Source: Eudromia elegans (lineage: Eukaryota; Chordata; Aves; Tinamiformes; Tinamidae). Taken from it: a stretch of DNA of 64,000 nt. The stretch lies in contig PTEX01000140.1 of the NCBI GenBank assembly GCA_003342815.1, forward strand, positions 1-64,000, in the 5' to 3' direction. A program made the position numbers and the translations under genes. Below, in pieces: positions 12,071-21,518 of this stretch; the first letter of the stretch is position 1, and every line of letters begins with the position of its first letter. The notes below the pieces were generated by a model that made no database searches, was not told the origin of the DNA, and saw only the letters and a program-made list of their open reading frames with translations.

Positions 12071-14271
12071 CTTCCAAAATTTCTCCTATCTTTCATCTGG
12101 CTCGCATAATTAAGAAGTATGCTATCACTGCATGCCAGGCATATGTTATATTAGATTTCATGTCCTAGCTGTATTATCACCACCTCTACACTGGAATTTT
12201 TCTGTAGTTACAGGCCTAAAAGCCCGCAAGAGTGTGCATATTGGAAATCTGTGGTATTTTTTTTTTTCCCCAGCATATGCCCAGCCTCTTGGGATTTATT
12301 TATTTATTTTGTAAAAGACCAGCTTTCTGCTTGTGAAAATATGATGAAACCACTGAACTCTGACCGTTAAAGCAGAGTACATTCCACATTAGCCTGTAGC
12401 GACAGGATATCCTCATAGTCAGCATAAAGGGGATAAAAACACCAGCGAATAAACCTCAGGATAACTGAAACCATCCCACTTGAAGTATGTGGTTACCCAT
12501 CCATCTTGCTCATTTTCATTTTCTTTCTGTCCTCTCTCTATATATTTAACGTATACTTTTTGTTTGCTTCACAAGAGGTATCTATCAAACTACCAAAGCG
12601 ATCAAAAATCACCACGGCTTTGAAAGGTAGACAGGAGAGAAAGGAGTTCAATACCAGGGCAGCGAGTGATACACAGTGACCCTGTGGAAACAATGTCATG
12701 CTGTTAATTACTGCATCTTTTGAGATTCATGAAAAAAAGAAAAAAACAGGTCTCCTTACAATTAAATGAACTTTTATCCCTACCTGTGCTCATAGTCTTC
12801 TTTTACTTGTTTCGGCCTAGATCCTAGGGAATGTTGGCATAAATCCCACTATTTCTCCCTTTGTGAATAACCATACTGTTTATGAGTGTGAACACATACC
12901 TCTGTGTGGAGAAAATATGCAGACCTAGATTTAAATAGCCAAGGTTGTACTACTCCTGGAGATAAATTTTATACAGAAACAAAAACAATCCAACCTAACC
13001 TTTGGGCTGAGCTTCCTCCCCAGGAGTGTCTATTCACAGTACTTCCTTCCAGGAATTCCTGTATCTTAAGTCAGTGATTTCTTGCTCTTACACACACTTC
13101 CTTTATTTTTCAAGAGCAGTTAATGAAGTTGCATTTGCCATAACAATTTAGCATCAGTAGCTTTGTGCAAGGTTTTAACACATGTGAAGAGGATGGGAGA
13201 GCCAGTGTCTTGTCAGTCCTATCTGTGTCTAAAAGCAGTGCTGCTGAATAATAATAATAAAAAAGTATTATTTCCCTGCTATTCTTTTTCAGTTTCAAAA
13301 ACACCAGCCTGCAGAGGAACACAAGCTTTATTCAGTCAAATTCTTACTATTCCTCTGTATCCCATCTGGCATTAATCCGATATTGGGGCGATTTAGCCCA
13401 CGAGTGTGGGAATTACTCAGGGATGTGATTATTTTTCCAACAAAAGTTCAGGCACGCTATTATTAGCAACCCATGGTATGTCATCAATGTCAAAGGCCAA
13501 ATAGTTTCTTGAAATGTTTGGGAATGCAGTATATTCTGAATGTGAGGAGTCTGTTCTCACTCTGCCATTCACACACACACACACATATGGGAGCGTAACG
13601 CAAAAGGAACCAGTCCTGCCCACGTGCTCTTGGGCACTACCGATGTCGCGCTCCGGCTCTTAGCAAGACAAACACGTATTTCAGAGAACAGACGAACCTC
13701 GCCATGCTGCCTGGGGCAGCTCCGAAGGCTCCATTCGTACCCATAAGCCCAAATGTATTTGTGGGCCAGTTTCCCCCATGTAGCACACTCTGCATACATA
13801 AGCGTATCTTCCAGTTTAGCCCCTAAATATTACTCAGCCAGCTGGCCTAGTATGTCACCAAGACACCAAGAGAGATATGCCCAGAAGCTATCTAGAGGTG
13901 TCTCCAAGAAAGTGTGCACATGGTTTATGGGCAGATAGAGCAGTAAAAGGTACAGTGGATGTTTCTGAACCTCAAAACTCTTATGATCTGTCCTTAACAC
14001 AGGGTAGATCCATCACTGTGGTGCTTTGCCCTGAACAGCACCATGCTTCGTCATGGACTTTGGATTGAGTTTTCTTCTTTTACAATTTATGAACAGAAGG
14101 GGTAAACAAATCAGAAATCAAAGTCCAAGAAGTCGCTGTTCTTTTGTCAGTAATGAAAAAACAGCAGAGACAACAGCAACAAGACACTTCACTGAGAATT
14201 CAAGAGGTAAGGCTGTGAAAAAACAAGCTCAAACCTTTACTTTCCCAGGAAAAGGGTTAGGTAATAGAATT
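12071..14271. other. Gene-less DNA with a CpG-dense patch and a (CA)n repeat
   Basis: No exon or named repeat was recognised. A (CA)n microsatellite lies at 13570-13585. Directly after it, 13594-13737 has about twelve CpG dinucleotides, including a CACGTG E-box at 13621-13626, which is unusual against this background. The rest is ordinary AT-rich sequence. Confidence 0.5.
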
Positions 14272-14860
14272 AGAATCACAGAATCATAGAATCATTATGG
14301 TTGGAAAAGACCTTCAAGATCATCAAGTCCAACTGTAAACCCTTCAACATCATGCCTGGTCAACCATGTCCCTAAGTGCCCTGACTGTCTCATCTACACG
14401 TTTCTTGAATGCTGCCAAGGACGACGACTCCACCCTGGGCAGCCTGTTCCAATGCTTCACCACTCTTTTCATGAGGAATTTTTTTCCTATATATAACTTG
14501 AATCTCCACTGGTACAACTTGATGCCATTTTCTCTTGCCCTGTTGGTTGTTATCTTGTAGAAGAGAACCATCGCATCTCACCTCACTACTGCCTCCTCTC
14601 CCCTGATGCTCCTCTTCTCCTGACTAAATAACCCCAGGTCCCAGGGTCACCTGGTCGTAGAAGGAGATCAGGTTGGTGAGTAAGGACCTTTCATGAATGC
14701 ATGTTGGCTGAGCCTGATTCCCCTTGTTGTCACATACAAGGGTGTAATAGCCCTCAAAATGGCTTTCCACAACTTTCCCTGATAGGCCTGTATTTCCACT
14801 TCATCTAGGACAAGGAATGCTGATAGATGATGGAGAGCAGCTTTTTTGGTCTAGTTTTCA
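14272..14860 (-). mobile_element. CR1 LINE copy B, 5'-truncated and internally deleted
   Basis: The minus-strand element ends at about 14272 with three 8-base units on the plus strand (GAATCACA, GAATCATA, GAATCATT), followed by the CR1 tail complement (GGTTGGAAAAGACCTTCAAG, then ATCATCAAGTCCAAC). The ORF2 C-terminus lies at 14350-14571. Near 14640-14648 the sequence jumps to the reverse-transcriptase HGFTKG/NLISFYDQVT region (14648-14750), so the palm domain and everything up to the C-terminal domain are missing. Similarity fades near 14860 at the GATGGAGAGCAGC block. Its tail (CATCATGCCTGGTCAACCATG) differs from the other four copies, so it is probably an older or different CR1 subfamily. 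Confidence 0.92.
14350..14571 (-). pseudogene. CR1 ORF2 C-terminal fragment
   Basis: This minus-strand frame gives the C-terminal tail of CR1 ORF2: RENGIKLYQWRFKLYIGKKF, then KHWNRLPRVESSSLAAFKKR. It matches the conserved pattern (HWNRLPRxVxxxSLxxFKxRLD) that ends CR1 ORF2 proteins. Function of this region in the parent protein is poorly defined, and nothing upstream in this copy could make an active enzyme. The nominal start is only the first methionine of the fragment. Confidence 0.9.
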
Positions 14861-15362
14861 AAAAAGCAAACTGTAAAATGCTTGGGCTTCACATTTGGCT
14901 GCCAGTTAGCAGCACTGCAGCATAACCTGTGCCTTTATTAGATTTTAAAGTGCTAAAGAAATGAAAAGAGACAACAGAAACTATATGGCTTTTGGAGATG
15001 TTGAGTGCAAAATATAACTTGGTTCTGATTTTCATCTACAGGTTTTGCACCTTCAGACATCACCCCAAACTGGAAGAATAAGTAGCAACGGCTTAAACAT
15101 TCCTGGAATGTTTTTTTCCCAAAAAATACTTGCTGTTAGGTTGGACATTCTGTCATCCATGATTGTAATGGCACACCGGGTGATAGAACAGACCTATTTC
15201 CAAAGCATGACCTGGCATGTGGTGTGCACCTTAACTGCATGGGGTTGGTGTTCTAGACAGGTACCAAGTGCAGAGTACCACATTGGTAGAACAAGCAAGT
15301 GGTGGAGTCTCAAATCTCAGTATCTAAATCAATGTCTTAAAGTTACAGAATGAGGGATGTGA
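14861..15362. other. Gene-less DNA
   Basis: No exon or repeat was recognised between CR1 copy B and the minisatellite. A 102-codon plus-strand frame at 15045-15353 has no recognisable domain and is taken as chance. Confidence 0.5.
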
Positions 15363-15742
15363 GCAGGGAATTTTGATTGGGACTAGGGGACTAGAGCAAC
15401 AGAATAAGAATTATGAGATTAGAGTGAGAGATTTGGATTAGGATTAGGGTATTAGAGGGAAGGATTTGGGTTACAGAAAGGGACTGGAGTGAGAGATTAG
15501 AAGATTACAGCAGTGGAATTGTTTTGGGATTAGGGAATTAGAGGGAGAGACTAGGGTATTAGAGCAAGGGATTTGGGTTAGGATTAGGTGATGAGAGCAG
15601 GGGGATTAGGGTATCAGAATAAAGGATTAGGATTCGAAGATTGGTTGCAGGCATTAGAGCAAAGGATTGGGATTGCAGGATTGCAGTGAGGGATTACAGC
15701 AAGGGATTATTATTATTAGGAGATTAGAGGGAGGGATTGGAG
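15363..15742 (+). repeat. Degenerate GGATTAGG / TTAGGG-like minisatellite
   Basis: About 380 bases are built from diverged variants of ATTAGAG, GGGATTAGG and GGATTTGGGTTAGG, arranged in loose higher-order units of several tens of bases. Exact TTAGGG hexamers occur at 15444, 15530 and 15606, and GGGTTAGG occurs near 15577. The plus strand is strongly purine-rich (G and A), with many GG and GGG runs that could fold into G-quadruplex structures. It may be a decayed interstitial telomere-like array or an unrelated minisatellite that converged on the motif. Confidence 0.85.
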
Positions 15743-16138
15743 AGAACTGTGATAGATCCCAGCAGAGAATAGAGAGAGAGAAGGTATTATTGCAGGCAAC
15801 TTTGGAGTCCCAGGGAAATCTTGTATTCTGTCTTAAGAGTGTCTTGCCATAGCCAAATCAGGCAGAAATATCACTATTTTGAGGATACTAGGTTTTGTTC
15901 GCATAAAGTCTCCCTCACTTTCCCAGCAGAACAACTGGCTAAAGCCACAGAACAAATTTATCTGCAGAGTCTTCACAAATTCATTTCAAACTACAAGCAG
16001 ATGAGTTACATTTTGGGAGCTCTCACTAAATAAAGTAACAGCCATGGAGACCCAGTTGTATTGGAAGTATAGGCTCAACAGACACTGCTTTAGCCATAAG
16101 GCAAGATTCCACTTTTCCACAAATTCAAGTGCAGATTT

Positions 16139-16203
16139 CTTTTTTTCCTCTTTTTTCTTCATTTTTTTCCTCTTTTTTTTTTTTTTGTTTTGTTTTGTTT
16201 TGT
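16139..16203. repeat. Polypyrimidine tract ending in (TTTTG)n
   Basis: About 50 bases are almost only T and C on the plus strand, followed by three to four copies of TTTTG. Mirror-like T/C tracts can form triplex DNA in principle. It also produces spurious lysine-rich open frames on the minus strand. Confidence 0.85.
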
Positions 16204-17235
16204 AAAGCCAAAAGCAGGAGCAAAACACATGAAAAACATTGACCATCTGTTACACTTTGTAGAAAGACTGGCAAACCATGCCACAAACACTTTCCAAGCA
16301 GCGGAGAAGACAAAAAAAAAAGATGTTTATTTAGTAAATGTTGATGTTTCTGAAAGATGTTTGATTAGAGTCTGGAATTTATTAGCTCTTGCTAGAGCTA
16401 ACAAAGCTTGAAGTACAAGGATCATCAAGACACCTTGTCAACAGGCATGAAGAAACAGTTCAGTTTTCAGGTGAAAAACCAACAGTGATTCAGTCCAGCC
16501 ACAATCCTAGATGCAGCATCTTCTACAAAAGAAAAAAACCAAACCAAACCAAAAGCTTTGTTTCCCCTTCCACGAAATATTTTATAGCACCTTTCAGATC
16601 TGTTACAAATGACTTTCTTTCTTGGGTGGTGTAATGTAAAAGGACGAACAAGTCTGAGAAGCAGAAAGGCAGGCATCTGGCTTGCCAGTAGAAAGAGGAG
16701 ACTTTAAGCTTGAAGGGAATATTCTATTCAAAAAGAAATCCTAATGCGATTAAGCATGAGAAGAACACTGAAATAGTTCATTAATAACAAAAAGAGAAAA
16801 TGCTGGGAAGTATGTGTTTTGTGTGTAAAACTGAAAATAAGCTGTTGGTTTTATTTTGACTAGGCACTTGCTTCTTGAGAAACCTTTGAAAAAATCATGC
16901 AACTTGTACATTGCTGCTGTGGCTGTCAAATATCAACTCTGATACTCTAATGGGAGAAGAGAGAATGATGCGAAGTTGTAAAGTGAGACTTCCTGTGCCC
17001 TTCGATTTGAAGTGAACCCACCAACAGAAGATGGAAATTGTACATCTTCCTTCAGCCATCCATAATAACTGCTACGCACCGGTGTTGTGGTCTTTGCACT
17101 GCCACTAACTCTAGTCTGAATGAGTTACTCCCACTTTTACAACTGCTTTGTCTTGGCATAGCTTATGAAAACAGTGGGGTTTGTATTAGGAAAAGGAGGA
17201 GGGTTGAACAGATACAGCTTTATTCAATGTAAATA

Positions 17236-17354
17236 TGCATGCATGTATGTACATATATACATACACACATATATGCATGCATACATACATAGGTACTTAC
17301 ACCTATACACACACACATATACATGTACATGTATATATGCATATGCATATATAA
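17236..17354. repeat. Alternating purine-pyrimidine tract (CA/TA/TG mixed)
   Basis: Roughly 120 bases of almost unbroken R-Y alternation made of ATGCATGC, GTACATATATAC, CACACATATATG and ACATGTACATGTATAT segments. It is a compound microsatellite with many short palindromes (ATGCAT, ACATGT, GTAC), so it can adopt Z-form or cruciform structures and is likely to vary in length. Confidence 0.9.
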
Positions 17355-17627
17355 AACTCCACTCACATGAAAGAATAGACATGCACTGGCTGATTCACTG
17401 CCTGTACATAAAGCTCAGCAGTACTACCCCCAAATCAGAAGTGCCTGTGCTGGGAGAAGCATAACAGAAGGAAAGCAAAAATTTATATGATGGGGAAAGC
17501 CTTGCTGCATTTGCCTTATTCTTTGCTTGCTCTTTCAGCTTCTGTTAGTCGCTGCCAAAGACTAGTCCAAAGGCTAGATCGATCTTTTTCATATGGCCCA
17601 GGGCAGCTATTCTTTTGTTTCTGGGCC

Positions 17628-17649
17628 AAAAAAAAAAAAAAAAAAAAAA
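17628..17649. repeat. Poly-A tract
   Basis: Twenty-two consecutive A residues. I see no processed gene copy upstream. Confidence 0.9.
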
Positions 17650-19388
17650 GTCTCCCAATAGAACTTAATTGGAGAATGATAAGTAAAAGGACTGACAGCA
17701 AGCTCTTCCTGTTGACTTACTTGAAATTACGAAGAGTGAAAATTTTCCAGGATAAAGTATGAAGATGTCCTTGTGCTAATCTCTCTACTCACCAGCTTCA
17801 TTCTGAAAGCCTGGAGATGCATGTGGTACCTCCAGCATTTCACCACTCCAACCTGTGACTGCCAGTTTAGGCTGCATAGATCATTACCAGCAGAAACACT
17901 CACTAATGAATAACATTTACTGGGCTGGGAACTGCAAAATCATGTGGGTGTGATTGAGAAGAGTGTGCAAATTTTATGATTGCTCTCTTTGGTAAATATT
18001 GGCTACTCTCCACTTTTGAAGTTCCCATAAGTGCTTGCATATTTGAGATTTATGCGTATCTATTCTGAAACACCTAAGAGTGGTGGTAAGGTTTTGTTTC
18101 ATCCCGGTCTTTGGCAATAATTAAACATAGCAGGCATTAATATTTGAATCCATCTCAAGAAAACAGGAATGCATGAGAGGCTGTGGGGAGGCATGCATGC
18201 TATCAGAATGAAAAGTGCACATGGGCTTTTTTTTAATCCCATTAGCACAGGCACAGAAGGCTGCTGTGATACATTTGCAGCTGTTGGAGACTAGAGTGCA
18301 GTCTGAGATGAGCTCACGGTTGGGTCTGAATAGAGAAAGGATCCTGCCCTCTCCTTAAAAAAGTTTGCCAAGGAAGAACAAGCTGTTCTCTGTGTAGTTC
18401 TTCCACCTCTGCTCCTCTCATACCTTCTGGGGCTTAATGAAGAGCAGCCGCTTGTAACCATTTTTGGCTCTATTCTTACCCATAAGTCATTAACGTCTGC
18501 ACAGTATCCCACATCTCGTTACCACTGTGTATGCCACAGCCATCCAATTTAATGCAAGGTAACACTTCAACGAGCAGCTATAATAACGTAAAAATCCAGA
18601 GCACAACTGACAATCACTGACATGCACCATGTGGAAGCTGTGTCAGCTAGTAGCTCCTGTCACGGTGCTGTATCCCTGGTCATCTCTCTCAGGAAACATT
18701 CAAAGATCCAAAGGACCTTTGGCCCGTTTTAACACCATAGCTGAGATGTTACTGTGTAAAAGTCAATGGTATAATGAGGACCTGCCATTCTTTACAGTTC
18801 TGTCACAAGGCTCAGCCTATTTGATGCTTTCTGTAAAGCCTCAGCTCCTGACACCAAGTCATTATGTGAGAACTGCAGATTTATTTTCCTTTTTAAAAGA
18901 GATTTAGCCTTTAGACTGTGACTGAGAAAGCTTACAGTCTGACCTGAATATAACCCCACAATTTAAAATCCAGAGGGTAGAGAACAGGAATGCAGAATTT
19001 TCCTTAAAATGTTATGATTTTTAAGCTAAAATATATGACTATGAGAGAGGTGGACCCTGGCAGGAGGTTAATGCTGTCTTGAGAGCTAGCCATCCTTTGC
19101 AAGGAAGAAAAGATCCCCTCACGCTCATGCCAGACTAGCCAAGGAGCTCCTGGAGGGGAGAAGTGGGTCCCCCTACACCTGAATAGGCTGCAGCAAGCTG
19201 CCCTCGGCTGCAGCCAGGGGCAGAAGAGGTGCCCGAAACACACTGCCCCACAGGTCGAGTAGCTGTCGTCTAAGCAGCCTCCTGGCTCCATGTCATCTCT
19301 TAACCTTGGCTCTGGTTTCTTGATCTCTTTAATGAAGGACTACTAAAATCTTTGTCAAAAACAACCCAAACTGCCTTGTTTGCATATC

Positions 19389-19789
19389 CACTTGGTGTAT
19401 GAAGAAAGACTAAATAAACTAGGCCTGTTTAGCCTGGAGAAGACTGAGAGGGGATCTGATCAATATGTATAAATACCAGAGGGGAGAATGTAGAGAGGAG
19501 GAGGCTGAACTCTTCTCAGTGGTGGCCAGTGACAGGACAAGGGGTAATGGGTACAAACTGAAACCCAGGCAGTTCCATGTCCATGTGAGGAAGAACTTTC
19601 CTGTGAGGGTGACAGAGCCCCGGAACAGGCTGCCCAGAGAGGCTGTGGAGTCTCCTTCTCTGGAGATCTTCCAAACCCACCTGGATGCCACCCCATGCCG
19701 TGTGCTCTGGGGGTCCCTGCTGGAGCAGGGTGTTGGACTAGGTGATTTCTAGAGGTCCCTTCCAACCTCAGCCATTCTGTGATTCTATG
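19389..19789 (+). mobile_element. CR1 LINE copy C, 3' fragment
   Basis: This plus-strand copy begins inside the ORF2 C-terminal region (GTATGAAGAAAGACTAAATAAACTAGGCC corresponds to the YEERL..LGLFSLEK block) and ends with the tail TCTAGAGGTCCCTTCCAACC and then ATTCTGTGATTCTATG. No target-site duplication is obvious, which is normal for CR1. It has only the last ~120 residues of ORF2 and is immobile. Confidence 0.95.
19465..19752 (+). pseudogene. CR1 ORF2 C-terminal fragment
   Basis: The frame encodes the end of CR1 ORF2: MYKYQRGECREEEAELFSVV, then [20 protein letters not shown], then [20 protein letters not shown] and IFQTHLDA, closing with a GVGLGDF-like end. The canonical WNRLPRE block reads RNRLPRE here. 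A short in-frame part of the same protein lies upstream of the nominal methionine. Confidence 0.92.
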
Positions 19790-21428
19790 TTTGGAAGTGC
19801 AGGTATTCATAAGGACACAAGCTACACTGGCTTCATCCCAGTGTTTTTTGTTCTTTTCTTTTAATGTTAATTTAAAATCAATGTTTACAATCATTTTCAT
19901 TAAAATAGCTGTGATCTGTCCTCCTGACTTCCCCTTCAGACAAGAACTGCCAAATATTTCTTAGCTTTGTAACTGTGTATGTGCATATGTGTGTCTAGAG
20001 CATGCATGCTATATAGTTCTTTTTTTCCCCATTTTGCCAGTGTAGCACAGGCTATATTTTGACAGTGCTTGCCAGCATGCTGCCCACACCTCCGACTTTC
20101 GCTACCATCCCTTGGCAGCAGAAGCAGCCCTGTGGCCAATTTCCCGGTGTTTTTCTTCCGCTTTCTTCTTTCTCCCAATGCTTTCTGTCCCTGTGGCACG
20201 AGCAGACTGACCTTCCTTTGTTTCATCCCACATGAAATGCCTACACCATCCCTCAGGGCACCAGCCACAGGCTGAGCAACACAGATCTTGGTAGGAGGTG
20301 TGGGTTCGAGTGGAATGCTATCTGCATCAAGTGGGTACCTCAGCATACCACGGGGTTTTTTTGTGATTCTCTGACAACTTGACAATGTGAACAAGTCTGA
20401 AAAAGGAAAAAAATGTTCCCTGAAATTTAGCTAAATGTTCTCATTTAGAAGCTTCTTTACATACTTCTTTATATTATCTTCAGCTATCACTGCAACACCA
20501 ACATGCTGAGGTTAGGTGCAGACTGTGTGACTTAGGGAGCAAAACAGGCTGCAAGCACTGCTCCCTTGTAAGTCCTGAACCCACAAGTGCTGAGAGCCCC
20601 TCCGCAGCAATCAAAGAAGGGACTAGCAAGAGAGATACCTTAACAGGCAGATACATCTAGAAAGCAGAGGGAGCAGTTTGGTAGGTAAGAACAGGTAGAA
20701 AGATTGACTATAAAACACAGTACATGTATTTGTGGATGCCAGTAGGTGCATATCTTATTATGGTCATTACTTAGAGGCACCTCCCATAATTCTGCTTATT
20801 TTGAAGCAGAGGATAATCAACAAGAAAATCTGTGATCCAAATTATTCCACCCAAACTACACAAGCAGCAAGTTCCTGGCATTGCCCAAGAACAAATCCTA
20901 CCACTTCAAACGCAGTAGCAGATTGACACACATGTTGCTGTTCATTTTTATGATGTAAATATTGAGTACATCATTCCAAAAACGTTCTATTAAATGTTTC
21001 AACAAATTAAACAATTAAACAAATATGATCCACTAAATCCAACCCTGATGTCAGTAATAAGAATCCAGAATGTTCCGAGCAGTGAGAACTAAGCTGTCAC
21101 TACAAGAGTTCTTAGTCAGAGAGGGATTTTGAGAGGAAATTAATGGCATATGTGACTTTCTTGTTGCATCAAAACCAGAGAAAGAGATGTTGTGATGCCT
21201 AAAAAATGTTCAGTTGGTAGTGTCAGGAACACAAGACTAAATACAGACGAACTCCATTGTATTTGTAATCGATTTCCCCTCTTTGGAAGTTCACATTATT
21301 TTGTTTGAATGGCATATCAACACTTGCACAATCTGTCTCTGAGCTCTTGCAGGTCTGCATTGAGCTATGAAGTCTGATGTTGGTATCCAGGCCACTGGAG
21401 ACTGGACTTAAGTCAGCACTGTGATGAT

Positions 21429-21518
21429 TTAACTTGCTCGAGGCAAGGGGCTGTATAGGAATGGTCTAACATCTTAACTTGCTCAAGGCAAAGGGCTGTA
21501 TAGGAATGGTCTAACATC
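21429..21518. repeat. 45-base tandem duplication, two copies
   Basis: Two adjacent copies share TTAACTTGCTC, GGCTGTATAGGAATGG and TCTAACATC, with only a few differences (for example CTCGAGGCAAGG versus CTCAAGGCAAAG). The unit is a multiple of three, so the minus-strand frame through it repeats 15 residues, but nothing else about that frame suggests a gene. Confidence 0.92.

Larger units (their letters stand above)
15743..19388. other. Gene-less DNA with several simple repeats
   Basis: No coding exon was supported. The stretch contains a polypyrimidine tract (16139-16203), an alternating purine-pyrimidine tract (17236-17354) and a 22-base poly-A (17628-17649). Other sequence is unique-looking. 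Confidence 0.5.

Noticed and set aside
11721..12113. Several 80-130-codon frames on both strands across the CpG island
   Set aside because: GC-rich DNA has few stop codons, so overlapping frames on both strands are expected. Their products are runs of R, A, G and P plus homopolymeric K or F from adjacent A/T tracts.
16125..16313. Lysine-rich minus-strand frames near 16.1-16.3 kb
   Set aside because: The lysines come from a polypyrimidine simple repeat, not from a nuclear-localisation or histone-like protein.
17236..17354. CRISPR-like or ordered repeat array
   Set aside because: Units are 2-8 bases with no spacers. It is an ordinary compound microsatellite in a vertebrate-type genome.
19419..19900. 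Minus-strand frames of 90 and 146 codons over CR1 copy C
   Set aside because: They are antisense to the real CR1 ORF2 frame on the plus strand.
19936..20394. 152-codon minus-strand frame
   Set aside because: No domain, no repeated or conserved motif, and no supporting splice or promoter context. A chance frame of this length is expected in 64 kb.
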